Origin: Viscum album
Lineage: Eukaryota > Streptophyta > Magnoliopsida > Santalales > Viscaceae
Length of the DNA: 64,000 bases
Reading direction: 5' to 3'
NCBI GenBank assembly: GCA_963277665.1
Contig: OY728143.1
Coordinates: 228,461,591 to 228,525,590, forward strand
The notes under the pieces are model-generated. The model worked only from the letters and a program-made list of their open reading frames with translations, ran no database searches and had not been told where the DNA came from. Position 1 is the stretch's first letter. Each line of letters starts with the position of its first letter. A program made the translations under genes and the position numbers. Shown here in pieces: positions 20,262 to 33,693 of the stretch.

Positions 20262-20865
20262 ATTCTTGTGTACATCAGACTACAGCCTCGTGATCAATGT
20301 CGTTCATTTTTCAATTATCATACGTCACAGTTGGGTATGCAGATGGATCGATAGTATAAATATGATACTAATAAAATAATTATCCATATATAGTAATTAA
20401 ATCACATATACCTTTTACAATTCATTCAATTACTTATAGAACACGATAAATTCACTCGTGTGTATGGTGAACTACTGCCTCACGAAGCGATGGGATTCAT
20501 CATAAATGGAAGGTGATAATGGTAATGTTAATGATTATATCGGATATAAATGAAATTATTATTATATTTAGTACATATTAATCATTATTTAAATATAATA
20601 TATCATTTTATTTCATACCTTTTAACTTATATAATGATGATAACATTGTTTGTGTATGTGTGGATTACTGCCTTCACGACGTAATGTGACTGTTTTTCCA
20701 TCACCGAAGAACAAGGATGATATATAATAATATTTAATATTTTTCTTAGGTTAAATTTTGTAGATATTAAAGAGAAAATATTACTTTAATAATTTTCATA
20801 ATGATGCTTTAAAAATAGAAGCATCACATGTGTCTATATACGACCTGTCTTCACCATTATCGTAA
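20262..20865 (+). repeat. Tandem array of four GC-rich islands, ~190-bp period
   Basis: Islands near 20262, 20452, 20645 and 20821 share GTGTATG..GGA.TACTGCCT.CACGA.G..ATG-like cores. The last one (CGACCTGTCTTCACC) corresponds to the last island of the LTR at 16201 (CGGCCTGTCGTCTCC). Spacers are AT-rich. Confidence 0.65.
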
Positions 20866-22705
20866 CATACAAAATTTCCCAAAAACATTTTTCATAATTG
20901 GAATTAAAAGATTAATTAATAACTGAATAAGATAATTATTTAAAGATTATAATTCTATATAAAATGGTTCTATATAATATAAAAAAACTAGAATTTTAAT
21001 TACAAATCATTAATTGGAACACAATTAAAATAATACATGAAACAAATAGAATAATTAACTGATTATTAACAAATGGGTGATAATATATTATAAATGATTC
21101 TTATATGATATTATAAATATTAATAATATTTTGGAAAAATTAGATAAACAATTTATACCCAATATATAAGCGGTTATGTAATGTTCAACCAGAGTGTAGC
21201 ATGAGGTAATTGATTTCATCTTAATATCATTTCATTGAGGAATATAATAATGTTATGCACCTACTTCCTTTTAAATAGTGTATATACTGCCCCTTGGACA
21301 TTTAATATACTGAAATATTAATTATTCAACGTATTTTTTTTATATGTTTCATCATTGAATATAATGTTATGTTATTTAATAGTTTCCAATTGGTAAATAA
21401 TTTTATAACTCAATTATTTTTCATTGGGTTATATTAATTATTCATTATATTTGATATACTGAGATTTTGTGGGTAATTAATTATAAATATATATTGTTGT
21501 ATATTAACATTTCTAATGTCGATTTTTAATTGATATTCATAATTGATTAATTTTTTAATTCTAACAGAACATTTAAGATGTTTTTAAAGGATTATTACAC
21601 AATCTCAATCTAGTCGAAATTGTTTCATATAGAATCTATCTTAATGGAAATTAAATGGTAAATATATATAAAAAAATTAAAATATTATTATCCTCTATTT
21701 ATATGTGTTATTATTATATAATTGTATCATTTTTTACACATCAGTAGAAAATAAATGAGAAAATATTTTCATAAAAACATATGATGTCATTTCTCCCTTT
21801 AGCAGCATATATATCTTCTTCAAAGACCATGTTTTATAAAAAAATTAAATTTATTTTTAACATTCTTCTAATGACTTATTAAAAAATTAATTACAAATTT
21901 TTTTCTAAAAAAATCTATATAAAAACTATTTCATTTTTTAAACTATTTTGGTTAATAATTTTCTAATAAAGATAATGAAATATTTGTTATAAGATGTGTT
22001 ATATGAATAGTATTTCTAGTACTAATAATATCAAAAAAAAATTAACATCCATTATATGATTGAAAAATTATTTTTGAGGAAATTTTTTTAAAGCTATTTT
22101 ATAAAATTTTATTTTAAAAAAATTATTTTCAAAAATGAAAAGGAAATATTAATCTATAATGTTTTTAAAGATATTTTTATGGTATTTCTATTCATTAATG
22201 ACAAAAATATATTATTCATAATTGAATCGATGTATGTCATATTTAATCCATACTTATCGGTCTTCTTAATGGTTTATGATCATTTTGATCAAGGAATGTA
22301 TTAATGTTGAATTCCATGATTTATTTTTTTCGTTATTATATTTCAATTGAATTATTTACTGTCTTATGGAGATTATTGTTCCCCTAAATATCAATATTAT
22401 TCATCATGGAGTTTTAATTATTGAAACCATCTATAATTTCTATAAATGGTGTTCTACATTGATTTTTTTTCATAAATAAAATATTGATTAATAATTAGTT
22501 TTTACTAAATACAAATATTTTATGACAGGGAACATGATCCATCATATTAAATAGATTATTTGATATATAAATAATGATTTAAACCTATATTTATTTCTAA
22601 TCCATATATTATACATCTCTTTGAAGTATGGGTCAGTCCCATCAGTCAAATTATTATGCTATCATTAAATACGGTTTCACATATTGTGTTAAACTGTCTT
22701 TTGAA

Positions 22706-22718
22706 AGGTATTAGAGGT
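22706..22718 (+). promoter_or_regulatory. Worn primer-binding site
   Basis: AGGTATTAGAGGT matches TGGTATCAGAGGA at 10 of 13 positions and follows a GTTAAACTGTC block that parallels the LTR end at 61623 (GTTAACTGGGCTC). Confidence 0.45.
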
Positions 22719-25700
22719 AGTGGTATCATGGTTCAGGAGATCATATAATCAAATAATTATGCATTACCTTAAATCTGAATTAAATTATTGTTTTCCATGA
22801 TATTTTCACAATGACATTATATCAATAAAAATTTTATTCTTATATTATTGATTAAATGGTATGTTTTTATGTTATTTACCCTTCTATATTGATTATTCAA
22901 TATATACTTATGATAATACTGTTGTTGATTAAATTTCATGTGTTTTTAATTTTTTATCTTCCCATAATGATTATTATCCATGACATTTTCACATTTATAC
23001 TATCTTTGTATGTATTTCCATCTCAATTTATTGATTAGATATCATCTATGTTCAGTTATTTACACTTCCATATTGTTTAAACGTATTTATTCAATATATC
23101 ATCCACTATAAACAATTCATATATATAATTAGAGAGGACATGCAATTTTTTATTTTTTGACAATTTAATAACGTTTATAGTGATCAATATAGATTCACAT
23201 TCTCTCTAGAATGAATTTATTCTTAAGAAACTATTTTTTAATTAATTTTTTTTTAAAATGAAGTACATATTCAAATAATGTATGTAATATTAAAAAAATA
23301 TTAAATTATTTAGGAATTCGGGATGTTATTCCTTGTACATTATCTCAATGTAATAAATCAATAATTGATCTTGGGTATTGGGATTATTGTAATTATAGGA
23401 ACTATGATGACCATTTATAATGAAAATGCATAACCCCCACCAGGGTAACGTATTATATCTCTTTCGGGATTTATCTAAACCCATGACATATAGAAAATCA
23501 ACTACTCTCTCATCATAGCTAGTCCTAGACGTCTCATCCTCCTCACATAGATCAATAAACCACAAATTATCTTTATTAAAGTGTCACTCCACATGGATGA
23601 GAAGTATGAGCATCACACCTATAATATTCTATGTGTTATCTCAACTACAATCTTTATATGAATGCAATAATTGACACACCATTGATGTTTTATTTATCAA
23701 TTATTTTTTAAAGAGATGAATAATATCACATGGTGATAATTGACCATAAATTCGTCAGACCTAACAGTGAATTCTTTATCAATGAAGACGGCGGCCATTG
23801 ATATTTTATATTTTTTGGATAGTGTGTCTAGGGTGTTATTAATAGAACTCTATTTGTTTAGAACATAATATTTTTGTGGTATACGATTTTAGTAGCATCA
23901 TCACTCCACTATTTTGGTACTCCTTGGAATATATAAATTGTGGTGGCCTATGTAATTATCACTTTTGATATTTAAAGAATTTATTTGTAAAGAGATGTTG
24001 TAAGGGAGGGAAAGGCGAAATTATATTATTGAGAGACCACGATTGGCAACATGGAATACATTTTCAGTTTTTATACCCTCAATCAGCCCCCTATTAGGGT
24101 TAAAACTTTAAAGAAGACTAAAATGTGTTATATGATATGTTGTTTTTGGGTTTCTTTATCTCTATTTGAAGATTAGTAATGCCTATAAATTAGAGAGATT
24201 TAAATCCTTATAAATGACATAAGTATGAAAATTTAATGATCCGAATTTTTAATCATTTAATATATTTGGGAATGGATGTGTATAAAAAATATTTTTCATT
24301 GAATTAAATTTTAATTGAAACTGTATCTTTATCTATGAATAACCATTATGAGTTGGATTCAGGAACGAAAGATATCAATACATTAAAATGGTCCTTATAA
24401 AAAAATATGTATAGGAATATTATATTCTGAAAGACATATCACATTATGTGGAAAAATTAAAAATACATATATAAGAGATTCAAAATTATTATTAGTAATA
24501 ATATAGGTTCCATGTTATATGTATGAGGATTTGTTGATGAGTCCAAATTAAATGTTCAACAATTTCATTAAGAAAAGTTACTTTTATGTATTTGATATGC
24601 ATGGGTTGAGAGAAAACCTCAAAAACATAAAAAATTATTAAATGAGTTTAAAAATATTTACACTACTCATTAATCAAAATTATAAATCATTGAAGACAAT
24701 GATCCAGAAGATATTTTCCTAGAAAACAGAAAACGTACCCTCATTACATATGTATGGAGGAACAATGAGAATGATTCCATGATGATGGTGAGTATTTGAA
24801 TGTAGATTTTAAATATATAATGAATCACATGGGGATGGAGGACACTAAATACGAGTAGATTGAGATTTTGACACCCCTAATGTATTTAAATTTGAAAAGA
24901 AAAAAAAATTCAAATGAAATATTTCACGTTCATCATTTAGATGTGAATTTGGTGTCTATTGAAAAAAAACAGTTTCAATAAAAATAATGGTATAATGAAT
25001 ACGAAATCACCAAGGAACATATAAAATGAAAATAATGCAAATAATGGATTAAAAAGTGATTTTTTCATAAGAGAAAATATATATCACAAGAAAAATAAAT
25101 TTTTGAGAAAATTAATGTGAAAAAGGATAATGATTATAAGGACATTAGTTTATATTCATAGTGGCTATTCAAAAAAAAATCAACTATTTATTAATGTGAT
25201 GTTAAAATTAATTAAATCAATTCATATCCTATCTCCCATGATGAACATTGGGAATCTCATAATTAAGTCATTATATGGTGGGTAATGACAATTAAGTAAA
25301 ATTGAGTTCAATAGGAATCCATGATCGTCCTTTAACTACAGGGGGATAAAAATTCAGTAATTAAGGAAATAAATGAAAAAACAGATCTCAAAATTCAAAA
25401 AATATAGAAAAAGAAGATTATTTTAAACACAATATTGAGAATAATTTATTAAAGAATTGAAGCCATTAACATTTCATGAAAAAAATGGATAAGATAATTG
25501 TCCAAAAATAATGATAATACATTCCATGAACGAAAATTATAGATTAGGAAACACTTTACATACTTGGAATAACATTGGGAAATCATTTCATATAACTAAT
25601 AATTTAAGATTATTTTATATTTATAGAATAAAACTTACCAATAGCATAGTTGAAATTATTTAAAAACAAATGGAATGTTAATATGGTTTATTAATAAAAT

Positions 25701-28700
25701 TACATGACAACCTTATCTGATGCTATACTACATGTAACAAAACCTTATGGAAAAGTAGATTTTCATGATGCTTATTAGTTTACTAATGGTGCAATTTAAT
25801 ATTAGTGGAAAACATCATATAATTATTGTGATTTATATTGAAATTATAGGCACATTAATAATTATATTTATATTTTAAAAATGATATTTTAAAGGGAATA
25901 TATAGTATAAATAATAATGAAAAGGATCCATATATTATTATTTGGTTAATGGATTTGGTATTTCTAAAAATTATTTTGGATCAGGGTGATTATATTCACA
26001 TAAATGTGAACTAGAAGGTGCCAAAAAGACATTAAAAGGAAATACAATTTTGTAAATATTCATAAAAAGTTAAACACTTAAAATAGTTTTTTATAAATGT
26101 GGGATGAAGAGTATTACATTTAATTGGTGGTTGGGAAAACTCACCCGTAATGAAAAATTACACAATTGGTAATTAAGACCTTTTACATATATTAGGAAAT
26201 TAAGACATCATCACAAGGATAGACCAATGATAAAAAATGTTCTTTTATTTGATAATGATGATATATTTAAAAGTATACTATATGGTAATGAATATGTTGG
26301 GGGAAAAGATCATATACTAATATATGTTCTCTTATAATAAAGATATTACCACAATTTTGATAGTGTGTGCCATTTGTGTGGCTCAAGATATGTAGTGAAA
26401 TTAAATAATATTTTTTTCATTATTAAATATATAGATTGTTTGACCATTTAATGAGGGAAATTAACTGAGGTGAATATAAACCTTATTGGTGATGAAAATT
26501 TATACAAGATGTCAAAAGAAGATAAAATTAGGTTGTGGAAAATGATATGTGGTCGTTAGAGAAAAAAATACATGAGGAGTTCTATATAGAATGATGATGC
26601 AAAAGATATCTCCAATATCACAGGTAATCAATATAAAACATGTGAATGCTACCAAACCCATAAAATTACTCTTAAATTCTATAAATAAATGAGATAATGA
26701 TTATAAAAATTAATAGATCATTTAAATGATTTTTTTTCTAATGATAAAAAAACCCTATTTGGAAAATTAAATTTTGTTTTTTTCTGTAACATTATTATAA
26801 TGGAATGGATAATAGTAATTTCACAAAAAAAATAATTTGTATAACTATTTAATTATATATCATAGATAATATAATAATATTGTTAATGACAATATCCAAA
26901 TAAAATCACACTAACATGGGAATGGTTTTTGATAAATAATCAGGGGGATTAATACATAGAAAACATTAAAGATAACATCTAGTATCAGTGGTAAGGACTC
27001 ATCAACAGAATTATGTTGTTTATAAGTGGTATAATATTGATAATAAAATGGATCATATTATAAAAAATTGTAAAGGTATATCCTTAGAGTTTTGGATGGA
27101 ATAATTCCTTCGATTATTTAATATCCTCAACCAATACATACTATAAGTAAATGAAGAAAATGATTCAAATACACATGTGAAAGATTCATATTCTATTAAT
27201 AATATTTTATAGAACAATGTTCAATTTGTTGTAGATGAAATTGATGCGGAATTTTGTAACTTTGCTCAAATTTTGAGATAATTCCAAAACATATATGACA
27301 GTTCCGATGATGAATCAAATAAATAAATAATATCATCTAAGTGTATTATAAACATTTGGGTTTATATAATTAAAATTTGTATTTTTGGTCACTATATTTT
27401 AATCAAGAAGTGTGAATATATAATAGAACACATAATACATACCGTAAGTATGAAAAAATATATTTTTATGATGTTTCTAAATACAGGATTTTTGTCAAGT
27501 ACATAAATGAGGTATTTGATAACATATAAAATAAAGTGACATTAGAAGTTATTCCATTTATGAATGAAACAATTGCAATAAAATGGGTTTAAAAAATAAT
27601 GATAATGAAATGATAAACTGAACGAGTTATTATTGTAATGAAAAGTCTTTTTGCAACTTAATTATATATATGTAGAAGTGACATCTACACTAGTTTCAGG
27701 ACTTGAATCCTTATGGTAGTTTTAGGGAAATAGTAGTGCAGAAGTGATAAAGTGATTATCATTTGGAAATCAAACATTCTATCACGAATCGGTTTATTTA
27801 AGGATGATGTATAGATTTAGGGAAAATATGGGTTTCTTAGTAATAAAGATGATTAAAATGTAAACTACTTAATTAAATATTAATGTATCCTAAATTAAGA
27901 ACCATGATTCTTATAATCGTAGAAAGTTATTTTTTATATAAGCATGGCCTCTAGAGATGGGAGGATTATCACAAACTCTACATGAAGAAATAAAAAGGAA
28001 AATTGATGGTGCTCTAAAATTAAATTTTTAATATCATCATTGGAGGATTGGATGACACCCAATGAAATATATTTTAAGGACTAATTAGTAAAAAATTAGA
28101 TATGTCCCTAAATTTGGAATTTTATATTTTTCATATATTAAATAGGAATAAATGTGAAAATGAGACTTATATTTTAAAAAATAAAAATTCCGTAGAGGTT
28201 CATGAAATATTTAAAAAGATAATTATATCTTTATTTACACCCCAGTAGAGACTCATATAAAATTGGTAGATGATGTGAATTACAAAGAGGTTTATGTGAC
28301 TATTTATAAAGAGATCATTGATTGAATATAATCCTTGAAATCTATATTAAATGTTATTTCATTTTACATGTGTCGAGACAATTGTTATAAATGATTACCC
28401 AAATGAATTCATATATTTCATCTAAAAAAAAATCTTTGATATATCAAACAAACATTGAATTATCATATATTTGATTATAAAAACTAACAAAAACAACTCT
28501 TTGGTTTCACTAATACTGTTCTTATAGGTTCATAAGATCTCCCAAAAATATTTTAAATGGTTCATTTTTTTCTCAATAGTTCTTTCATTTCAGGGATTGG
28601 TAGAAAATTAAAACTATATCATATTGGTAATTGATGAGATGAAAAATATAGTATCATATCATGCTTATACAAAATTTTTATGGATGATGATACAACTTTA

Positions 28701-29130
28701 TGGAATTGGAATTTAAGTGTATTATCTGCTTCCAAAGTAGTATTGTATCCAATTTTTTGTAAATATGAGAAAATATTCCCATATTGTGTCTATGGAATAA
28801 GAAAATCTTGATACAATGTCACATTATAGTAGAGATGATTGAGAAACAACTTGTTTTGATGGTGTCTGTGTCAATTCAAAATTGAATTTATGATATTATG
28901 AATATGTCACTATCAAAATGTAATTCTTTGGAAATCATTAACAATTTTTATTAATATGAATACATCTACAAAAATGGTATGAAGATTAACTCCCACTTCC
29001 CACAGAGTTATTTATCATTAGACAATTTTTTTAGGTAATTGGAATTCTTTTTTTTATCTTAATTTCTCTATTGTGATCATTCATTAATGTATTTATTAAG
29101 ATTTTTTTAGAATGTTGAATTATTATTCAG
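22719..29130 (+). other. Decayed interior of the third element, largely unreadable
   Basis: Very AT-rich. Two stretches look more coding than their surroundings on the plus strand. At 26100-26570 one frame reads KLRHHHKDRPMIKNVLLFD and, after stops, VCHLCGSRYV. At 27205-27330 it reads VQFVVDEIDAEFCNFAQIL and SSDDESNK. Near 27360-27415, CIFGHYILIKKC may be a ruined zinc knuckle. Near 28744-28830 a stretch ending CVYGIRKS may be the RT N-terminus. A 79-codon minus-strand open stretch (23326-23565) is unrecognised. The interval is longer than a gypsy gag needs, so an unrecognised insertion is likely. Confidence 0.35.
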
Positions 29131-29720
29131 AGTTTTTATTGAATAAAATATATGAACAAGCTAATAATGGTGGAGATACACCCTTTCTATCCTAAAAGGC
29201 ATATGATTAATTAATGTTAATTTAGAGTGAGAAGCTATTTATTGGACGATAATTACTCATGAGTATATTTTCATTTTATTTATAATTCTAAAATACTATG
29301 TATATAAGATGAGAATATTATTAATGGTTTTTGATTCATTTATATACTAATAGAATGAATTGGGTTTAATTTTCTTCATATTTGATTATTTTCAGAATAT
29401 TTATTAGAACTGAAGAAGGATTATTTATACGAAGACATTTGAGGGGTCTTTGGGTTGTGTTTATTGATATAGTATTATGAGAATTCATCCAAAAAAAATT
29501 GATGTCATTTATATAATCATGTTTGTATAATGGAAGTATATCAACTGTTTTTTAAAGATAACCCCAACACGACTAGTAGTACACTGTGGTTGTTTTGGTG
29601 AAATCCTTGTAGATTTAGAAATATTAATGGTGAAGTTGCGGTGGTCATTTTTATTTATATAATGACATCTAGGTGAGATTTCTAAAGTCATGTCACATTG
29701 GAATATATAATATGTAAAGA
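29131..29720 (+). pseudogene. Heavily decayed Ty3/gypsy reverse transcriptase
   Basis: Pieces of the RT palm can be followed across frames: EAIYWTIITHEYIFILF (relatives: RE.DI.KTAFRT.YGHYEFLVMPF), RMNWV*FSSYL, then LRGLWVVFID at the active site (expected FIDD; a short deletion removes the second Asp). After a frame change it reads YYENSSKKN*CHLYNHV and IMEVYQLFFKDN (relatives: YSK...EH..HL..V...M....LF.K), then GEILVDLEILMVK. The order and spacing fit gypsy RT. It belongs to the element whose LTR is 18789-22703. Small indels and stops are frequent, so it is older than the nested chromovirus. Confidence 0.6.
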
Positions 29721-32700
29721 TAACTATGGTTCAATAAAATGTTATACAATGAAATTTAGATGATATATAATGGAAAATATAATATTTTTTAGCTATATAA
29801 AGGTAAAATAAAAGCCACTTTACCATTTTATAGTTAATAGAATAGAAATTTGACTAAATATAAGTCAAATGATGTGTTTGATGATCAACATAATTACAAT
29901 TCGATTTTCTATTAGCTTGAGTAAGGATAATGGTGAAGTCACTTAACATGTATAAAGGTAATATTATGGTTATTTTCATCATTTTAGGGTAATATGAAAT
30001 TCCCATGATTTAAATAAGGGTAGATTATAAGACCACACTAAAGAAGATAGTGTCTCTTTAAATCAATAAAACACATATAGGTACAAAAATGTCAGATAGT
30101 TATATTATATAGAATATAGAGTATTACAATAGATGTTTTCGTATCTGAAACTCGAATCCAAATTTGTTCATGGAGCATTCCAGGATATAATTGTTCTTAA
30201 AATTTAAAAGGATAATGTTGGAAGACAAATTATTATATAGTTGTGGGATGGAGGGAGTTTTTAATGAAAAGATAAGCATCATATTTTTCCACGTTAATGT
30301 CAAAATGGAAAGTAGCCATAGTGGTTCGAATTTTAAAGGTTATTTTTTCTGTATAGTTGTAGAACCTGAAATTGTGAATAAATTTGTATATGTTATATGT
30401 ATTATTGGGTAATTTTAATTCATTGAACTGATTGGATGGTATTGTTTGAGCCAAAATGACTGCACCCAAATCCAATGATTCTGATTTTATTGTTTTAAAT
30501 CCAATTGATTTATTTATAACCAAAACACATGTAATTTTTCTACAGATTGATATTTGGAATGAGAATATTATAAATTTTCATCATTTTTAAAAGATGAAGA
30601 GAATAAATAGAAATTTATATGAAGTGAATGATATTTTTTTCCTTGAGTAGAGTATGGAGACATCTCCAATCACAAATATATTGACAAATTGTAATCATAG
30701 AAAAATAGAAAATGAATTATTGAAATATGAACTAAAAGGTCATTGAAAAATAGGGTATTCCAAATGTTTTTCATTATTAATTTTTTTCAAATATTTTCAA
30801 GATGTGAAAAACCATTAATGTAGTATTTCTCAAATATAATTTCTACATAAAGTGATTTTTAATAAGAGGTTAATTATTAATGATCTACATGTTGTAATAA
30901 TGAATTACCGATTACAAAAGATATATGCCATTTCAATTTTACTTATTTTTTTGGATAGTGATCCCAAGGGTTTAGTGAGATAACATTATTGTATAATAAT
31001 ATTAAACAAGTTTTCTATATATTTTTGGATCCATATACACACTAATCTTTTCCATTCTCAATGGAATTTTCTAGTTTTTAATTAACTACAAAAAAGTTAA
31101 TTATTTTATTTATTGGTTTTCTTTTTCCAATTATATAGTAATGGAGAGAAATAATTTTTTATAATATTCAGAAAAAAAATTGATCAAGGGTGAAATATTT
31201 ATTATTGAAATACCATTATACACCCTTTCAAGGTAAAATATTTACAAAAACCAAAATTACATGAAATGAAGAAATAATATGAAAGGAATATGGTAGAATT
31301 ATTCAAAATAGATATAAACAAAAATAGGGTATTTATGTAGAAAATTTATATTAAATAGGTTTTCTGTTGTAGTAGAATAACATTAAATGGAATTTTATTA
31401 AATCTAATTCAATTGATTTCATGATCAACATAACTAGATATGAGGAAACTCTTGAAATATATATTGTACAAATTATTGGTAGTAAGAGTTTATATTTGTC
31501 ATATTATTATATGGTCCCATTATAATTTAAATCTATGTTTTAATAAATATAGGAAATATATGTGGAGTCCATAATATAAGTTAGAACCAACAATGAATGA
31601 AGTGGTAAAAAATGTGTATTAGAATTCTATGGACAAATGAATTTTCTATTCCGTATATGATAGTGAAGTTTTGGGACCCCTCCAAATTATTATAGAGAGA
31701 TTACTAAGAATTACTGTGATTATTGATTTAAATGATAATATTTGTTAACAATTGATAAAATATTTATATTGTTAACCTTTACTAAATACTACTTCTCTAT
31801 AAATGGTTATAATAAGTTAAAAATATTTGTGTGGGACTAAAATATAAATAGAAATCCACATTCAAAGATCACTATAGAACTTTTTCATGTCATCATATTT
31901 TGTTTATTATGTATAATAAAATCCCCACAATTTAGTGATGTATTTTTTAAATATTTCTTATGATGGTGAAAAAATTTATGGATGTATTCATTGATAAAAT
32001 TTAATTTTAATTTTCATCATTTCATCTTTTCCTATATAATATTTATATAGATATATAAATATGTGATGAAAAAATCCATACAATAATTTAATATAAGATC
32101 CATTATATGGTAAAATATTGAATTTTACTTGAAAAATTTATTTTCTGGGATGGAAAGAGGTTGATTAATTATTGTTCAACATGATTATAAAGATTCAAGA
32201 ACTACTAATAGTGATAAAGATATTAACAGTCTTAGGTAATGATCATTTTGGTTATGTTTTCATTGATTTCTCATGGATATCATGATCTCTCAGCCTTCTT
32301 ATGGTAATGTACACATAATTATTTTATGTAACAGTATATTAAAATGAATATTATGCTAGTCATTGCACCAATTATGGTACCCTCAAACTGGGCCAAATAG
32401 TTTGAACTATTATTCTATGTGAGTTAATATGATTATTAGAGTAGTATTGGTATAATTAGTAGAATTTATTCTATTGAAAATATAATATTATACTATAACT
32501 ATTAAGGGGATATAAATTAACTTAAACTCAATAGATATTGGACTAATTATTTGGTATATAATTTTTATATTAATGTACTATTGCTTTCCCAATCTAAATT
32601 GATGGTTTATATTAATCAAAGGTTATTGAAGTATTTTTCTAAAAAATAAGGATTTGATAAAATGCTTGATTTAGTTAATCTTTTTATTCATATATTTAAA

Positions 32701-33693
32701 CATAGAATTACAAATAATAAATGATTTTAAAATCGGGAGGATCACAATATATCAGTGATGTAATTTACAAATTTCGGTAGAGATTAACAAATGTTGAATG
32801 AATACAAATCTCCACAGGATCATTCAAAATAGTAGAGTATACAAAATATCATAGATCAGATACATCACAAAATTTTTGGTCTCTAATAATATTTATCCAT
32901 AATTTTAATAAAAACAATGGAATAGATCCATATTTTAAATGCAACATTATTTTTGGGATGATTTTACATGACTCAAGAAATGTCATTATGGGTTGATTTA
33001 TTCATGTTTACAGGATTCAAAATTGTAAATCATTGTGAAATTTTATAAACCCTCTTATATAAAATGACATATTGAACTAAACTGCATAGTGTAATGAATG
33101 TTATAATCTTTATAATTTTATCATACACTTCAATATGACAAGAATATATATGTGATAACAGGGGATCATTTTCAGATAAATCAACATAATAAAAAAGATT
33201 TAAATTCCACAAAAACTCATCATGTTTCATGATGTTTTTAATGATAATATAGCTTATTTCATATGAGTATTATTATTATAATTCAATGAAAAATACATCT
33301 TGGATACATTAAATTACATTTTGAAATGGGTTAAAGAAAAATTTAACCCAACCAATATTTTAAATTCTAGAAAAATATATTAATATAAAAATTAATTTTC
33401 AAGGAATGAAGTTCCAAATGTATTTATTATTGATGAAAAAAATAAGTTTGAATCCATTTCATCATGATTATTTTAGTATATTATATATTTTTATATAATA
33501 AAATAATTCTATACCATCCCAAAAATTTTGGGCTTATAGATATTTCATTCTAGGAAATTTAAAACATTATAGAAATAAAAATAAATATCAGTAGGAAATA
33601 TTGTAATGGTATACATTATGACACTATATTTGTTTATATAATAGCTTAAAAAAATTATTGGGAATGTCTCTATACAATTTTAAATATTGAAAT
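29721..33693 (+). other. Presumed remainder of pol, not readable
   Basis: RNase H and integrase would be expected here, but I cannot anchor either. Open stretches such as 30191-30412 (plus) and 30233-30523 (minus) have no motif I recognise. The interval stops at the edge of a minus-strand LTR with no plus-strand 3' LTR in sight. Confidence 0.35.

Larger units (their letters stand above)
18789..22703 (+). repeat. Third LTR of the 4-kb family, shorter variant
   Basis: Starts TGTAATCCC. The segment around 19260-19340 (TTATCTTAGGGTATTTTTTTC, TTCATTTTTTGATGAATG) lies 486 bp in, the same distance as in the LTR at 2525. From there to the TATA box it is about 700 bp shorter than the two other plus-strand LTRs. 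It has a TATA box at 19914, a donor-like site at 20092 and four GC-rich islands. It ends near 22703, just before a worn primer-binding site. Confidence 0.7.

Noticed and set aside
23326..23565. 79-codon minus-strand frame (MWFIDLCEEDETSRTSYDE...) as a gene
   Set aside because: No motif, no neighbours and no promoter sign; noted only as an open stretch in decayed element DNA.
32230..32285. Copia-type integrase motif (GYVFIDFSW)
   Set aside because: Isolated short match with no flanking integrase sequence; chance in AT-rich DNA.
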